DNA of 60,000 nucleotides, from the NCBI RefSeq assembly GCF_037975245.1, contig NC_092564.1, positions 25,973,484-26,033,483 on the forward strand. Reading direction: 5' to 3'. Shown one piece after another: positions 46,450-58,154 of the stretch (its first letter is position 1; each line of letters opens with the position of its first letter). A program made the position numbers and the translations under genes. The notes beneath the pieces are model-generated. The model was not told the origin of the DNA and made no database searches. It saw only the letters and a program-made list of their open reading frames with translations. The DNA is from Apostichopus japonicus. Lineage: Eukaryota > Echinodermata > Holothuroidea > Aspidochirotida > Stichopodidae.

Positions 46450-49400
46450 AATGGTTATGAGGCACTATCTCTCTCTTATAAAACCATAGATGTGGGCGAT
46501 ATAATATGTCATATCTAGACAAAATTCAAAACACCGTGGTCAGTTATCCGTGCAAGACGAAGTGCTTTTCGGTAGCTATGGTAACGCGCTCTCTCAATCA
46601 TCATTTTGCTTGAAATTTTCCTAAGATGCAGCTAAATAAACAATGGTTTATCACTGTTGTGTGATTGTACCACAAGAATCATGTCCCGAATGCAATCTAA
46701 ATTTTCAAACAATGAAATCTCGAAAGTTTAGTACATCCTTTTGAGATGATCTTTTAATCCTTTGCTTTTTAGGAAGAATCACTGATAAAATTCGTCATTA
46801 TTATAACATGGACGCATAATTCCATATCCATCCAATTAGGCCTATGTATTATTTCAAAACTTTTTACAACAAAGCAATTTAGCATAGTTTTTTATTTTTA
46901 AGAATTTGAGCGAGTGCTTTGATATAACTGATATTTGTTTGCGTTTTAGTTCGTTGAAATGGAAAGTACATGAATTTTGAGAAAAAAAAATGCTACAAAA
47001 GCACCTAACTAGTGCAGTACGACACGTCAGTCTGTCTCGGTGTGCGTTGCGTGTACATGTGAATGTGTATACATGTAACGTATGTCACGTGACCGATCAT
47101 GACCAAAAATGTCATAGACGTTACGAGAAACTTAATGTTCGGAATGCTAAAAAAAAAAGTTTGAATGAACCCCTTACTTTCACGCTTTAGAAAAATTATT
47201 ATATATTGATGTTCGCACTTTTTACTTTTCAAAATTTTGTAGTTGTGGGTTAAAGGTGCTGACAGATAAAAACGAAAAAATTAAAAAAGCCCCTACCCCT
47301 CCAACCCTTTGAATATTTTAACGAGTCTACCTCTTTACGTGTAAATCAGATAATCAATCGATTAATCAATCCAGTAGCGTAGCCAATACAGATCGATGAA
47401 TTTAGCTATATAAAGAATTGAGTCATCCAAGCTATGGTATGTATATCCGATAAAGTTTAACATCTTAAGGAAAGAAAACAGATGCCTCTGGGGATGAACC
47501 CCACCCCCCCCCACCCCGTCCAGAATAAAATCAGAGGATCACACACCGCTCGCCTATCCCACCTCGAAGTATCCAAGTGTATACATTGGACATATATATA
47601 TAACATATATACTTGCTGTACAACTTTAAACAATCGAGAGAAAAAAATCAATTGATTCAACAGTTTCAAATTATAGTACAATTTTACATCAAAGTAACCT
47701 CACATTGCCAAAATGACTCAAAAAGGGGGGGGGGGTCACCCTCTCTTTGACGACGTGCTCTCCAAGCACACCCACCCCCTCCCTCCCCACCCGCCACAGT
47801 ATCAACATGGTAGTTGCACCAAATTAACCGACAGTCGCTTTATACTTTCATTGTCGACACTGCATTACAAACATTTTGTAGGCACAGACAGTTAGGCTGA
47901 AACCGCAGGAACAAACATTGATTGATAAATCGAGTTTTGAAGGAGTTTATCGATCAGCGTATTGCTGAACATTCCGATCATTATGTCTAACTGAATGATT
48001 GGTCTGTAAAACGACTGATCGGTGAAGTCGAACAGTTAACTGATCATATTATCGGATGATTTGTATATTGGTCACATGACCAATTGGCGCATTGATCGAC
48101 CGATAGCTTGGCTGATTATTTTCCAATAACTAATTGATCTATTATTAGTGAATAAGACTGATTGTCGAAAGATAATCAATAGGTTGGCTGAAACGTTAGT
48201 TGATTACGTAATCGATCGATTTGGGATCGAACTCAGTCAATCGGATGATCATCTTATTCGGTCGATTCGCAGATTGTGGATTAGCGGATTGATCAGCTGT
48301 TGTTGACTGATGAGCCAATAGGTTGATTAATTGATTAATTAATTTATTGATAGACTATTCGAAATCATTTAAAAAAATATGGAATATTGAAAGACTGCTA
48401 GACGGATTGATCAGTCGATAGATGGACTGATTGCATGAACATTTTAATGTGGTTTATATTCAAAGTATGACTTATATTCGATCCTTAATTTAGTTCAATT
48501 TGTATTAATTGATCAAAATTTGAACGGATCACTATGGTGTGATGAGCAATAATTATAAAGTAGGGACGCAGCGTAAATCTAATATTTGTCCATACAAAAA
48601 AAAATGAATTAGTTTATCTTAGTGGAAAAAATGGGAAAATATTTTTCTATGATATTAGAACATTAAAAAAAAAGTTATATACATCCACACCTTTAATTAT
48701 CCCCATGTCTGTCACTTATATGTTACAAATGTATTTATCCTTTCTTTAGTATATATGAGAGCAACATATTGACTGTTTGTTCAACAGTTAAGGGGGCGTG
48801 GGGGGGGGGGGTGTCATTACAACTATACTGAGACATCTTGAAAAGCTTGTCTATGGCAAATTAAAATTTTCAAGGAACACTGTAAACATGTAAGTAACAA
48901 CAACCAGTTGTTCCTTTCGTTTGTTATATGTTTGTTGTTGTTAGGCCTATGCTTAATTCAGTAGTTATACTTCATACCAAGTAGCATAAGGAAAGTTCCT
49001 TGCTTTGATGCCACTGCGCAGAACAAGCTATAATGTGAACATTCTATCTTCGTTGAAATCATGCACATGCGCAGACGTGGGGGGGGGGGGGTGTATAATC
49101 ATTGCAGAGGGAAACGTGACCATCCTATTATCAACTAGTTATTTTCACAGAAGAAAAGAAATACCAACTGTCTTTATTTTTAGGCTTTATGAGAAAAAGT
49201 CCCCATGTTGTTTTTGCGTTTGCTTTTCTTGCGTTGTATTTGTCCTACGTCACCAAGTTACGAAATTTGACTTTGCTTTATATGACTTAACATTATACGC
49301 TTCTTTGTACTTATTCAAAATGAGCTTGGGTCAAGCACAGAAAAGTTCTTGATGTTTGAAAGACATAAGTGGCGCTATTCCAGTTTCATTGTCTGGAAGA

Positions 49401-51067
49401 ATGTAACCGACTTTTCTAGTTCCATATACATTATGAAAGTCATATTTTCGTTGTACGTGTTTGTTTGTTTGGTCAATTTTTCCTCAGTCGCTGATATAAT
49501 ATCATATATTATCGATTTAATGAATTTTAATGAATTTTATAACCTAATCCATAATTTATCGAGAGTTTTATTAAGATGTAAATATAAAAATATGTTCAGA
49601 TATTACGTCATATCTTATATGAAATCTCATTCGGTCAGGCGTTGGCAATAAAAACACATGAAAAGACAAGACAGCGATATGACCTTATCATTATATTTAC
49701 AATGGAGGTGTTACAAATTTGTTTGATTGATTTAATGTATTCGCGTATGCGGTTTCCATTTTTCCAGTGATTAAATGTTATTTAGTGCTTCTTCTTTTTT
49801 CTTATCCCGGTTCCCTTCCTTGGATCTGCACCTGATTACATGCACAATTGAAATCACTGTAAGTGCAGTTTCTATTTTTCACTTACTTTTTGGTGGAATG
49901 TCAGTATGGGATTCCCCCTCTCACCTCAGAAATTTTGAAAAAAAAGTGGAGGATGCTTAGTTGCAAATACTGCAACATTTTGCAAGTTTCGAAACAGTGT
50001 TGAAGAAATTTGCAATTGTTTACGTTGTACTATATACATGTTGACTTATTTTTTGTAATATTCTGTCTGTCAGTCGAAGGTTTGGAGGGGGATGACTACC
50101 CTTTTAGTCAGCAGCTGTTATAAACCACCCCCGCCCCGTTCCCTCTCCCTCAAAGAACAAGACATACTAACCTTTAGTCTATACAGGAGGCGGAGGTGGG
50201 CTATTGTGGGTAGTTGTCCCCCCCACCCCAGATTCCCCTAAATTATGCAACTCAATCTCCTGTCCGTAAACTATAATTGTCTTAGCCATGGTACTCTGCC
50301 TCCCCCCACCCCCTCCCTCCCCATTCTCAATCAACCCCCCCCCCTGCTCTAAATCCAAATTCATGCCTACGCGGCTGATGAAGTTACAACTATAAGCACG
50401 TGACTTAGTTCTTCTCCTGCACCGACTTTACAATACCGTATTAAAAAGTCCACGGTCGTTGGTCCATCGGACCCCCCCCCCCCCCCACCCCGCCCCTTTA
50501 CCAATATGCCAGCTAATTGACCCTTTGTTTTTCACTCATATTGAAACTTCAATTTTACAGCCACCCTTGTACAAACCTTTCCCCTATACTCGACAATTAA
50601 TCTCTAATATAACATCCGTACTATCAAGGTTAGAATACTATACAGCATTCATCGTATTATTAAGAAAATACCGCTTAACTACATCAACATACTGTATTTC
50701 TCCTGAATTCTTATAAGTGAAGAAAGACTAAAAACAAAACAAATATCATATAATAATTTCCAATCATACTGCATCGATATTGGCTGGTAATGTTGAGATG
50801 TTTGCTGAAAACTAGCTACAAAACGGTAGCGTTTCTTAGAAGGTGACGAAATAATGTCACCAATCACCAATATGTATATTTGGCATAATGTTTTCTGTCT
50901 TTTCGTCTTCACTTGTCCTTTTTGTTTAATTTTTTGGGAAGATGCGGTATTCGTTACAGAGTTAATAAAGGGCGATATGTGTGTACCTGTTTACGTCACA
51001 ACGCACACCTTCAGCCTTATATTACATGCACATGTACACAACACAGCAGTCTACATAACTAACCACA

Positions 51068-51123
<56 letters not shown>

Positions 51124-51289
51124 CACACTAAATCTAACAATTATATTCTGCAAGGGTTACAGGCATTATCTTTATTCACAGTTTGTATAGCTGTTATATA
51201 CAACACCGATGACAACGTAAATATATGTATATGCACCTATTGTATTTACAAAGAACCAATTGATGTGATGGGTGTACATTTTCTATACT
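46450..51289. other. Intergenic region between GAD and the Pro/Gln-rich gene
   Basis: No coding exon is recognised. It holds G or C runs (47506, 47726, 48801, 49079, 50472), and from about 47920 to 48440 a decayed array of GATTGAT and GATCGAT words. The open frames near 49.0-49.6 kb look like chance AT-rich frames. Confidence 0.6.
51073..51119. repeat. (TA)n microsatellite
   Basis: About 47 bases of TA repeat, 170 bp upstream of the candidate leader exon of the second gene. Confidence 0.9.
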
Positions 51290-51467
51290 GACGGTAGAAC
51301 CTACCCAAGCGAAGAGCCACACGGAACCATAACTTGGTACTCAACGAGATTCACATATAGACAACTTACCGAACTCACTATATCCGTATATCGACAAAAG
51401 GGAGGTGTTTTAAACGAGTCTTCAAGAAAGCAGTCTGCAGTGTTACATTTTTGTTCCCTTAAAAATG
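51290..51467 (+). promoter_or_regulatory. Candidate 5' leader exon of the Pro/Gln-rich gene, ending in its ATG
   Basis: The segment ends AAAAATG followed directly by a consensus donor, GTAAGT. Spliced to the acceptor at 56520 it gives ATG-AGT-GCC-CCA, a natural N-terminus ([10 protein letters not shown]) with A at -3. The 5' limit of the exon is unknown, and the open frame through it (about 51272-51547) may be accidental. The intron would be 5.05 kb. Confidence 0.4.
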
Positions 51468-54400
51468 GTAAGTTTCAAAGTCATCATTATCATTGGTGGA
51501 TCCACTTTGATTTTTTATTTTATTATAAGAGACTGAGGGTCCGGTAAAAGGAGGAATTGGTAGTTACCGAATTTAGTACTTAAATATCGGTGAATGTGGT
51601 AAATATCAGTAAAAAGCAAGCCACGCTCACGGAAATTGCGCTCAAGTTTTCCACATGTAACTTGCTTTGAAGAAAATTATGTATCAGTTGCAGCTTATTT
51701 TAAGTGCCAAAAAGAATTCCAGAACAACAACAAAAAATGGTCCAAACCCATCCCCACCCCATACCTTTGAACTGGACATGATAATTAAACCATTGAAGTT
51801 ATCTGAAGTATACCTTAAAAGACTATGAAAATGAATATGAAAATGAGAATTGAAAAATCATATAGTTCTTCAGAAACGAAACAAGAATAAGCAATAAAGT
51901 TAACTAGAATGCATGCATGGACATAAATATGTTAAAAGAGACTTAGGCCGCCTATACGTGGAATGAAAACATTAAGACATATACAGATAGTATGTCATAG
52001 CCAAGCTGTCAAATTAACACATACACTTTTATATGAAGGGAAGCGAGGAGGTTTGCACCTATACTGAAGGTAATACAAATATATGAATATACAAACAATT
52101 TATTCCTATAGTCTTTATCTATACAATACTTACTCGTGTGGCACATGGAATAGGAAGAAATTCTAAGCATTGTGGTGAAGTTTTGCGTTTCAGTTCCTAT
52201 GTATCGTTTTTGAGGAAAGAAAATTAGAAGAAGTTGACACGTTTTGTATCAACAGTGAACTTGAGGCAAACATGCAGGTGTGATATCATAGATGTATACA
52301 CTGGCATATTTGTGTTGTCTAAGTCTTTTAATTTAAATATTGTCCATCCAGTATTATTCTTCCAAAATAGGGAAGCACTAAACAACATATGAATATCAGT
52401 ATACAGTCATTTCGGACATTTGTTATACCTTCACACACCCTCAAGAAAAGTTGCAACCCCTTTCCAATCCAATGACAGAGCAAATCAATTGAAAAATAAA
52501 TACGATGAAAAGGATGTAAGGATGTCAGGCAACTATGGCATCACACATGTCAGGATGCCAGGTAACTATGACATCACACATGTGAGGATATCAGGCAACT
52601 ATGACATCACACATGTCAGGATGTCAGGCAACTATGGCATCACACATGTCAGTAATCTATGACATCACACATGTGATGAGGGCGGGCAACTATGACATCA
52701 CACATGTCAGGATGTCAGGCAACTATGACATCACACATGTCAGGATGTCAGGCAAATATGGCATCACACATGTCAGGATGTCGGGCAACTATGACATCAC
52801 ATGTCATCACGATAATATATTTAAAAAAATAGGACAGTTTCACCTATCAAGATCATAAAAACGCAATCTAGGAATTGAGTGCAGATATCACAAGGATGCT
52901 TAGTATATGTTTCTCTGTGGTTAAACATCACTTTAATAAAAGTGACGCTTAGTCGGATAGGTCGAACGACGAGTGGCGGGAATATGCGTTTAACTGGGTT
53001 TCTAAGTTTAAATTTCGCTTATTCGGTCTCATGCCTAGCTACAAGTATAGGCTACCATCAGCCTGTTTCGCGGCCCTCGGCCGTTCATTTTGTTTGGTTG
53101 TTCATATATAGTTGTTTTTGCTGTTGTTTTTTTCTAGCTGCTGCTGTTCTTGTTAGTTGTTATTGTTGTTGCTCTATGATTATTACTGTTGTAATTTGTG
53201 TTATATTGTTGTTGCTTCTGTTATCGTTGCTGTTGGTTTTACTATTCTTATTAGTTTTGTTGTAGTTATTGATGTTTTATGATTATTACTGCTGTTATAT
53301 ACTGTTCTTGCTTTTTGAATGGTGCTGTTGTTTGCATTATTATTGTTATTATTACTGCTGTTGTTGTTGTTGCTTTTGTTATTGTTGCTACTGTTGTTGT
53401 TGTAGCATAACGTGCCCTAGAACCAGCGATACACTTCACCTGCCATTTTGGTTTCATTGGGCTGACTATATATGGCTTCAGTTTTTTTTTACAATAAAAT
53501 CAGGAAGGACAAATTGATTCAGCAACTATAATCGCGTATAAACAACGCTCTGCAGTATCTCAACTATAGTCAAACGAGAACATAACCTTCCAATCTTTCA
53601 ATCGTAAAATAATGTGAAAAAAAGACAAGTTAGATGAACTTTACTAGAGAAATGACATGTTGTTCTACTGTTAGTTTCTTGATGCTTATCTAAAACATTC
53701 AAAACGGTTGGCTTGTTTCCTAGAACTGAAGAAAAATCCCAACGTGTTGGATGAGATCTTAAAAACGAATGCTGCAAAAATGACACCGTCAATGCATCTA
53801 AATATTTATTAAATTGTATATTTACTTTAGGTTACTGCTGCACCTTCTTGTTAATAAAAAAAATCTTTTGAAATTTCAAAATGTCTACCACCTTTGAACT
53901 AGCACGCTTCAGCGAATTTGGGTTTCGAGTCATTATGTGTCAAAAGTTGCACTTTATCCGGTGTTACTTATAGTTGAATGCCGGGTGTGTGTTCGTTTGT
54001 TTGAACTTTATTGTTCTTTTTATACCCCCACTTTTTTTCAACTGTGTAACCTCGGTTTCGCCGAAAGGTACAAATCGGGGGGTTTTCCATTGTTTTTCTT
54101 TTGGAGCAACAACTATTAATTTTAGAATTATGCGTTTATGATGGTTTGCTATTCAATTCTATAGAAATTGTGTCCAAAAAGAAACATATAAACACGAGTA
54201 TTATCTGAAGGAATTGTGCAAGATCATGCTCGGCAGGATGGTGACTTATATGCATTATTAATTCGGTTGCTGCGCATTATGAATTTGTTTGGACGGCGTT
54301 ATCAACTCACTCGAGTTCGACCCTTAATTAGGGTCGAAAGTGACCCTGACTATCACAGATACAAATACTGGTTTCTCACGTAATTTGTAAATTACAGAGA

Positions 54401-57400
54401 GTACAAAAACGTTTATTCATTGTAATTATTTTGTATCCCGTAAGATATTACCCTTGTAAATTTGAACCGTTCTTTGTGTATAGCTTCAACATTGAACCCT
54501 GCAGTCGGTTTTAACAGGCTATAGCCTAAGGGTCAACATGCAGAAGATTGTTGAGTGTATAATGTGCAATGTAGCGATTCAACTTATTTCCCAACATTCT
54601 ACAACGAACTAGTTTGACATGCGTAATATTCCTATCGCAGCCGTTAGCTGGGACAATGTTACAAATGCTAATACCACTCAATACTGCCCTCCCGTAACAT
54701 GCTTCAAAGCACCCGTATTAATAGTATAGTTCCTGACATTTTTTCATGATTGAAACAGGATGTTTAAATCACACTGCAGTATACAGTACTCACAAATGAT
54801 AGAAGCACTTTGAAGTGTGACCTATCGCTGACAATATCTTACTGAGTGCCTATCGCTGACAATATCTTACTGCGTACCTATCGCTGACAATATCTTACTG
54901 GGTGCTGCCTATCGCTGACAATATCTTACTGCGTGCCTATCGCTGACAATATCTTACTGCGTACCTATCGCTGACAATATCTTACTGCGTACCTATCGCT
55001 GACAATATCTTACTGCGTGCCTATCGCTGACAATGTCTCACTGCGTACCTATCGCTGATAATATCTTACTGCGTACCTATCGCTGACAATATCTTACTGG
55101 GTGCTGCCTACCGCTGACAATATCTTACTGCGTGCCTATCGCTGACAATATCTTACTTCGTGCCCATCGCTGACAATATCTTACTGGGTGCTGCCTATCG
55201 CTGACAATATCTTACTGTTCTGATTCCTTTCCAGTAGGATTTGCAAAGTCGTATATCATTTACTTATTGTTACGAAATTAGTGTTTATGCAAATTACACT
55301 CATGATCCGTCTGTTGTAAGGACGAACGTTCCAAGTTCTGATGTATAGACTGACTACATTTGTTATAATCTAAATACCCCGTTCAGTATGAACGTCTTAT
55401 TTGAAAATGTCGCATCGGCAGAGTACAAAGATAACATGGATGAATGAATACATGAAGTAATGTAGGAATGTGCAGACGTATTAATACACGACTCAGTAAA
55501 TGAATGGAAGGATGGATGGATGAACGGATGGATTGATGAGTCGATGAACATATGGTTAGGGTGAACGTGTTAATTAATGGTCACATGGATGGTTGAGGGG
55601 TGGATGAAGGGGGGGGGGATGAATGTCTGTATATGAATAGGCAGATGGATAAATGAATGAATAAATACATGATTGAATGGATTAATGAATGAAATGTTGA
55701 ATGGATGAATAGGTGGAAAGTAGAATGGATGGATTAATTGATGGATAAATATGAAAGTAGGAACGAATCAATGAACAAATCAAGACTGGTTGTCTATATA
55801 CAGATAACAGAGGTACGTTTCCCTGAGTTATTAGGAAGCAATCGGCTGTACATGGTTTCATGAATGTAATTAGATCACATTTTCATCAGTGTTGATTATT
55901 TATAGAGCACGTGTTATGGTCAGGGAGTTACTTGAAACATTACAAAGGATATACTCTTCTTTTTTTTACCAATTGTGCCGTACAGTAAACAAGTATGCCT
56001 TTAATGTCGTAAACTACAACAACAACAAAAACAAAACCAAAAGTATCTTCCAAATTTCCTTTGGTACTTTGAATACATTGGAAAACGAAATCCCTCTTGT
56101 TCAGTGGTACTGTGTAAGCTTCACGACAACCCCCCCCCCCCCCTCTTTCCCTCCTCTCTGTAGTAAAAGTTGGAACAATGCCCAATTCAAGGTTAAAATC
56201 AAGTACAGTGAATAACATAGAAAACAAAACAAATGCTTAGCTTTGCTTGTTCCAAGTTCACTCTAGGTGCAAAAGGTATCGATTTCAAAGGCACCATATC
56301 GCAATTACAACAAGAAAACGTCAAATGCACAGGGAAGAATGCTAAATTTCACCAGGCTCCTGCAACGTTCATATTTGCAGTTCAAAATTAACGTAACTTC
56401 GGAAATGTTCTTTGAAAACATGTCCAATCTGCCCCGACTGACTTAGCTTTTGGTTGGTCGTGAAAACTCGTGGTCTTAATATATCAAGCTTCTTTCTACT
56501 TATATTTTTGGTCTTGTTAGAGTGCCCCACCAGCATACAGTGAATCGCAACAGGGTGCCCCGCCACCACAACAGGGGTACCCGCCACAACAACAAGGTTA
56601 CCCACCACCTCAACAGGGTTACCCACCACCTCAACAGGGTTACCCACCACCGCAACAAGGTTACCCACCACCGCAACAGGGGTACCCACCACCGCAACAG
56701 GGCTACTCACCACCAATGTATTATCCACCACCACAACAACAACAACAACAACAACAGACGGTCGTGGTCACAGCCCAGCAGCCGGTAGCCGCTCCCCAAA
56801 CTGTGATTGTTCAACAAACAACACAAAAACAGTCAGTTTATTTATCGTATTGTTTTGTTTATTTCCTTCTCCTTCTTCTGTAAAATCCTATAGTTAAGTT
56901 GAGCTTATCATTAAAACTCCAAATATTCAAACATGCTTATTGTTCTTTGCTAGGATATTAAGATAATTGCAAATATAAAAAATAAGGTTGAGGAGTGGGG
57001 AGGCGGGGAGTGGGAGGAGGAGGAGGAGGATGTCTTCCTCGGTTGCTCGGTAAGTGAATGAAAATATTGTTCGGAAAGAGGTAAAGTAGCAGTGTCTTTT
57101 AATATGAATTTCTAAGTCTAAGAAAGGGGGAAATAATTATCCGGGGGGGGGGGGGTGTTAACAATCTTATAGTTTTGGTACTTCAGTTCACATGAATGAC
57201 CACTGGAAGAGGCGTACAGCATATATAAATGGTTATTGTATCTTGATGCATATATAAACCCTATCAAAGAAAAGTAAGCGTTGCCAGTGTTGAAAGTAGG
57301 GATCACGACTATTATCATTTTATGTGCATGGGGTAATGTATAGAGAAAAGTATGGCTGTTAGTGCTGCTGCTGTGCATCAGTAGCCAATGTATTGTAATG

Positions 57401-58154
57401 TACTGTTCGAGAAAAGGCGCCAAATGAAAGGTATACATGTTTGAACGAAGATCACGTACATTGTTATCCTTCATGTTTTGATGAAGTCACTCATAACGGT
57501 TTGTTTCTCTCTCTCTCTGTTGCCAGGGGAGTCAATCATCTGCTTCATTTCATAATCACTCTATTTTTTCCAATCTGGATTTTCGTGTGGATCTGTTTGG
57601 TAAGTCATACCCTGATATAGCAGCTATATACCTCCACATAATCTTCAGTTCGATCTGAAGCATAGCAGGCGGGGAAGGCGGTTTACATATACCCCGCCTC
57701 TCAACTTCTCGCAAACTATTAAAAGTATCTATTATCACAATCTCGCGTGAAGACCTAATTATAGACCTGATTTAATAGCCTATAAAATGCCCCAGAATGC
57801 AGAGTTTCGGGTCTATATTTTTATTTTCTTCTAGAGAGGACCCTGAGATCCCAACCCCCTCTACCACATAGGAGTCGGTTTCAACGACCTCATGACCACG
57901 CCCCTTGTGTTTTAAAACTTTGGATCCGCCCCTGTACATATACTCCAACAATTAAAAATTACGATATAATGTAACGTATTGTTTTGAGTTAATACCAGAT
58001 GATAGTAATTTTTAGGTAACACGCGGCTAACGTATATCTTTAGATCATATCTTTTTAATGAATAAGAGGAAGCATTTTTGGGTTTTTTTTTCAATCTCTC
58101 CACCTCTCTCTCCACCTCTCTCTCTTTCGCTCTCTGCAGTGTATCTGTGAGTAA
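51465..58154 (+). CDS. Pro/Gln/Tyr-rich protein with one C-terminal membrane segment (joined exons)
   Basis: Joining 51465-51467 (start codon only), 56521-56831, 57527-57599 and 58140-58154 gives 133 residues. In order: [10 protein letters not shown]; eight heptads of QQGYPPP type (11-66); MYYPPP and a Q8 run; a Val/Gln-rich linker ([19 protein letters not shown]); then [19 protein letters not shown] and VWICLCICE. The last 24 or so residues are a strongly hydrophobic, probably membrane-spanning tail ending in two cysteines, so tail anchoring is likely. PPxY-like GYPPP repeats are often ligands for WW or SH3 domains, but no partner can be named. The family is not recognised. Exons 2-4 fit in phase and are well supported; the start exon is inferred. 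Confidence 0.72.
52521..52807. repeat. 33-bp minisatellite, about nine copies
   Basis: Unit begins GATGTCAGGCAACTATGACA and ends TCACACATGTCAG. The first four copies start at 52521, 52554, 52587 and 52620; then one copy is shortened to about 28 bp, breaking the period. Because 33 is a multiple of three, the array reads as an 11-residue peptide repeat, [11 protein letters not shown]. Confidence 0.95.
53110..53405. repeat. GTT/CTG-rich simple-sequence block
   Basis: Irregular TTG, CTG and TTA triplets run for about 300 bases; the open frames on both strands (Leu/Val-rich or Thr-rich) are by-products. Confidence 0.8.
54645..54800. repeat. Dispersed repeat, copy B (partner at 20510)
   Basis: GCTGGGACAAT, AATGCTAATACC, CATGCTTCAAAGCA, GTATTAATAGTA and GTTCCT follow one another as in the copy at 20510-20730. 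The 28-bp minisatellite begins immediately afterwards. Confidence 0.6.
54821..55217. repeat. 28-bp minisatellite, fourteen copies
   Basis: The core is CCTATCGCTGACAATATCTT followed by ACTGCGTA or ACTGCGTG. Copies 3, 10 and 13 end in GGGTGCTG and are 31 bases long; the last is cut to 24. Ten units of 28, three of 31 and one of 24 account exactly for the 397 bases. Confidence 0.95.
55435..55760. repeat. ATGGATGA-type simple repeat
   Basis: Irregular GATGGATGAATG and GAATGGAT words over about 320 bases, with a G-run near 55610. Confidence 0.85.
56521..56831 (+). CDS. Pro/Gln-rich gene, heptad-repeat exon (residues 2-104)
   Basis: Acceptor GTCTTGTTAG and donor GTCAGT bound 311 bases. Only this frame gives a coherent low-complexity protein; the shifted frame opening at 56522 (His/Asn-rich) and the - strand frames are shadows. 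The 21-bp units vary almost only at third positions (CCT/CCG, CAA/CAG, GGT/GGG/GGC). Ends with two bases of Q105. Confidence 0.85.
57527..57599 (+). CDS. Pro/Gln-rich gene, transmembrane exon (residues 105-129)
   Basis: A CT-rich tract and TTGCCAG acceptor lead to 73 bases encoding (Q)[19 protein letters not shown] then VWICL. A consensus GTAAGT donor follows. Almost every residue after HLL is hydrophobic, long enough for one membrane helix with a central proline. Confidence 0.88.
57840..57945. repeat. Possible end of a dispersed element
   Basis: On the - strand it begins AGGGGCGGATCCAAAGTTTT, a wording common at the ends of high-copy repeats in many invertebrate genomes. It lies in the last intron of the Pro/Gln-rich gene. 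The assignment rests on general familiarity with such sequences, not on a second copy in this window. Confidence 0.3.
58140..58154 (+). CDS. Pro/Gln-rich gene, terminal exon (residues 130-133 and stop)
   Basis: A long CT-rich tract ending in CTCTGCAG precedes TGT ATC TGT GAG TAA, giving C-I-C-E and stop. The phase matches the exon before. The two cysteines at the membrane border could be lipidated. Short terminal exons are easily mis-called, but the acceptor is excellent. Confidence 0.75.
   Translation, partial: CICE

Larger units (their letters stand above)
51468..56520 (+). other. Presumed first intron of the Pro/Gln-rich gene
   Basis: Contains the 33-bp minisatellite (52521-52807), a GTT/CTG-rich block (about 53110-53405), the dispersed-repeat copy at 54645, the 28-bp minisatellite (54821-55217), an ATGGA-type array (55435-55760) and a C-run near 56130. 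If the leader exon is elsewhere, part of this is intergenic. Confidence 0.5.

Noticed and set aside
49005-49651. Two adjoining open frames of 115 and 100 codons
   Set aside because: Phe/Ser/Tyr-rich, AT-driven, no family match and no exon-like borders; considered chance frames.
56522-56788. His/Asn-rich open frame and the - strand Val/Leu-rich frames over the heptad exon
   Set aside because: Shifted or opposite readings of the 21-bp repeat. Only the frame starting at 56521 splices in phase to the membrane exon and a stop.
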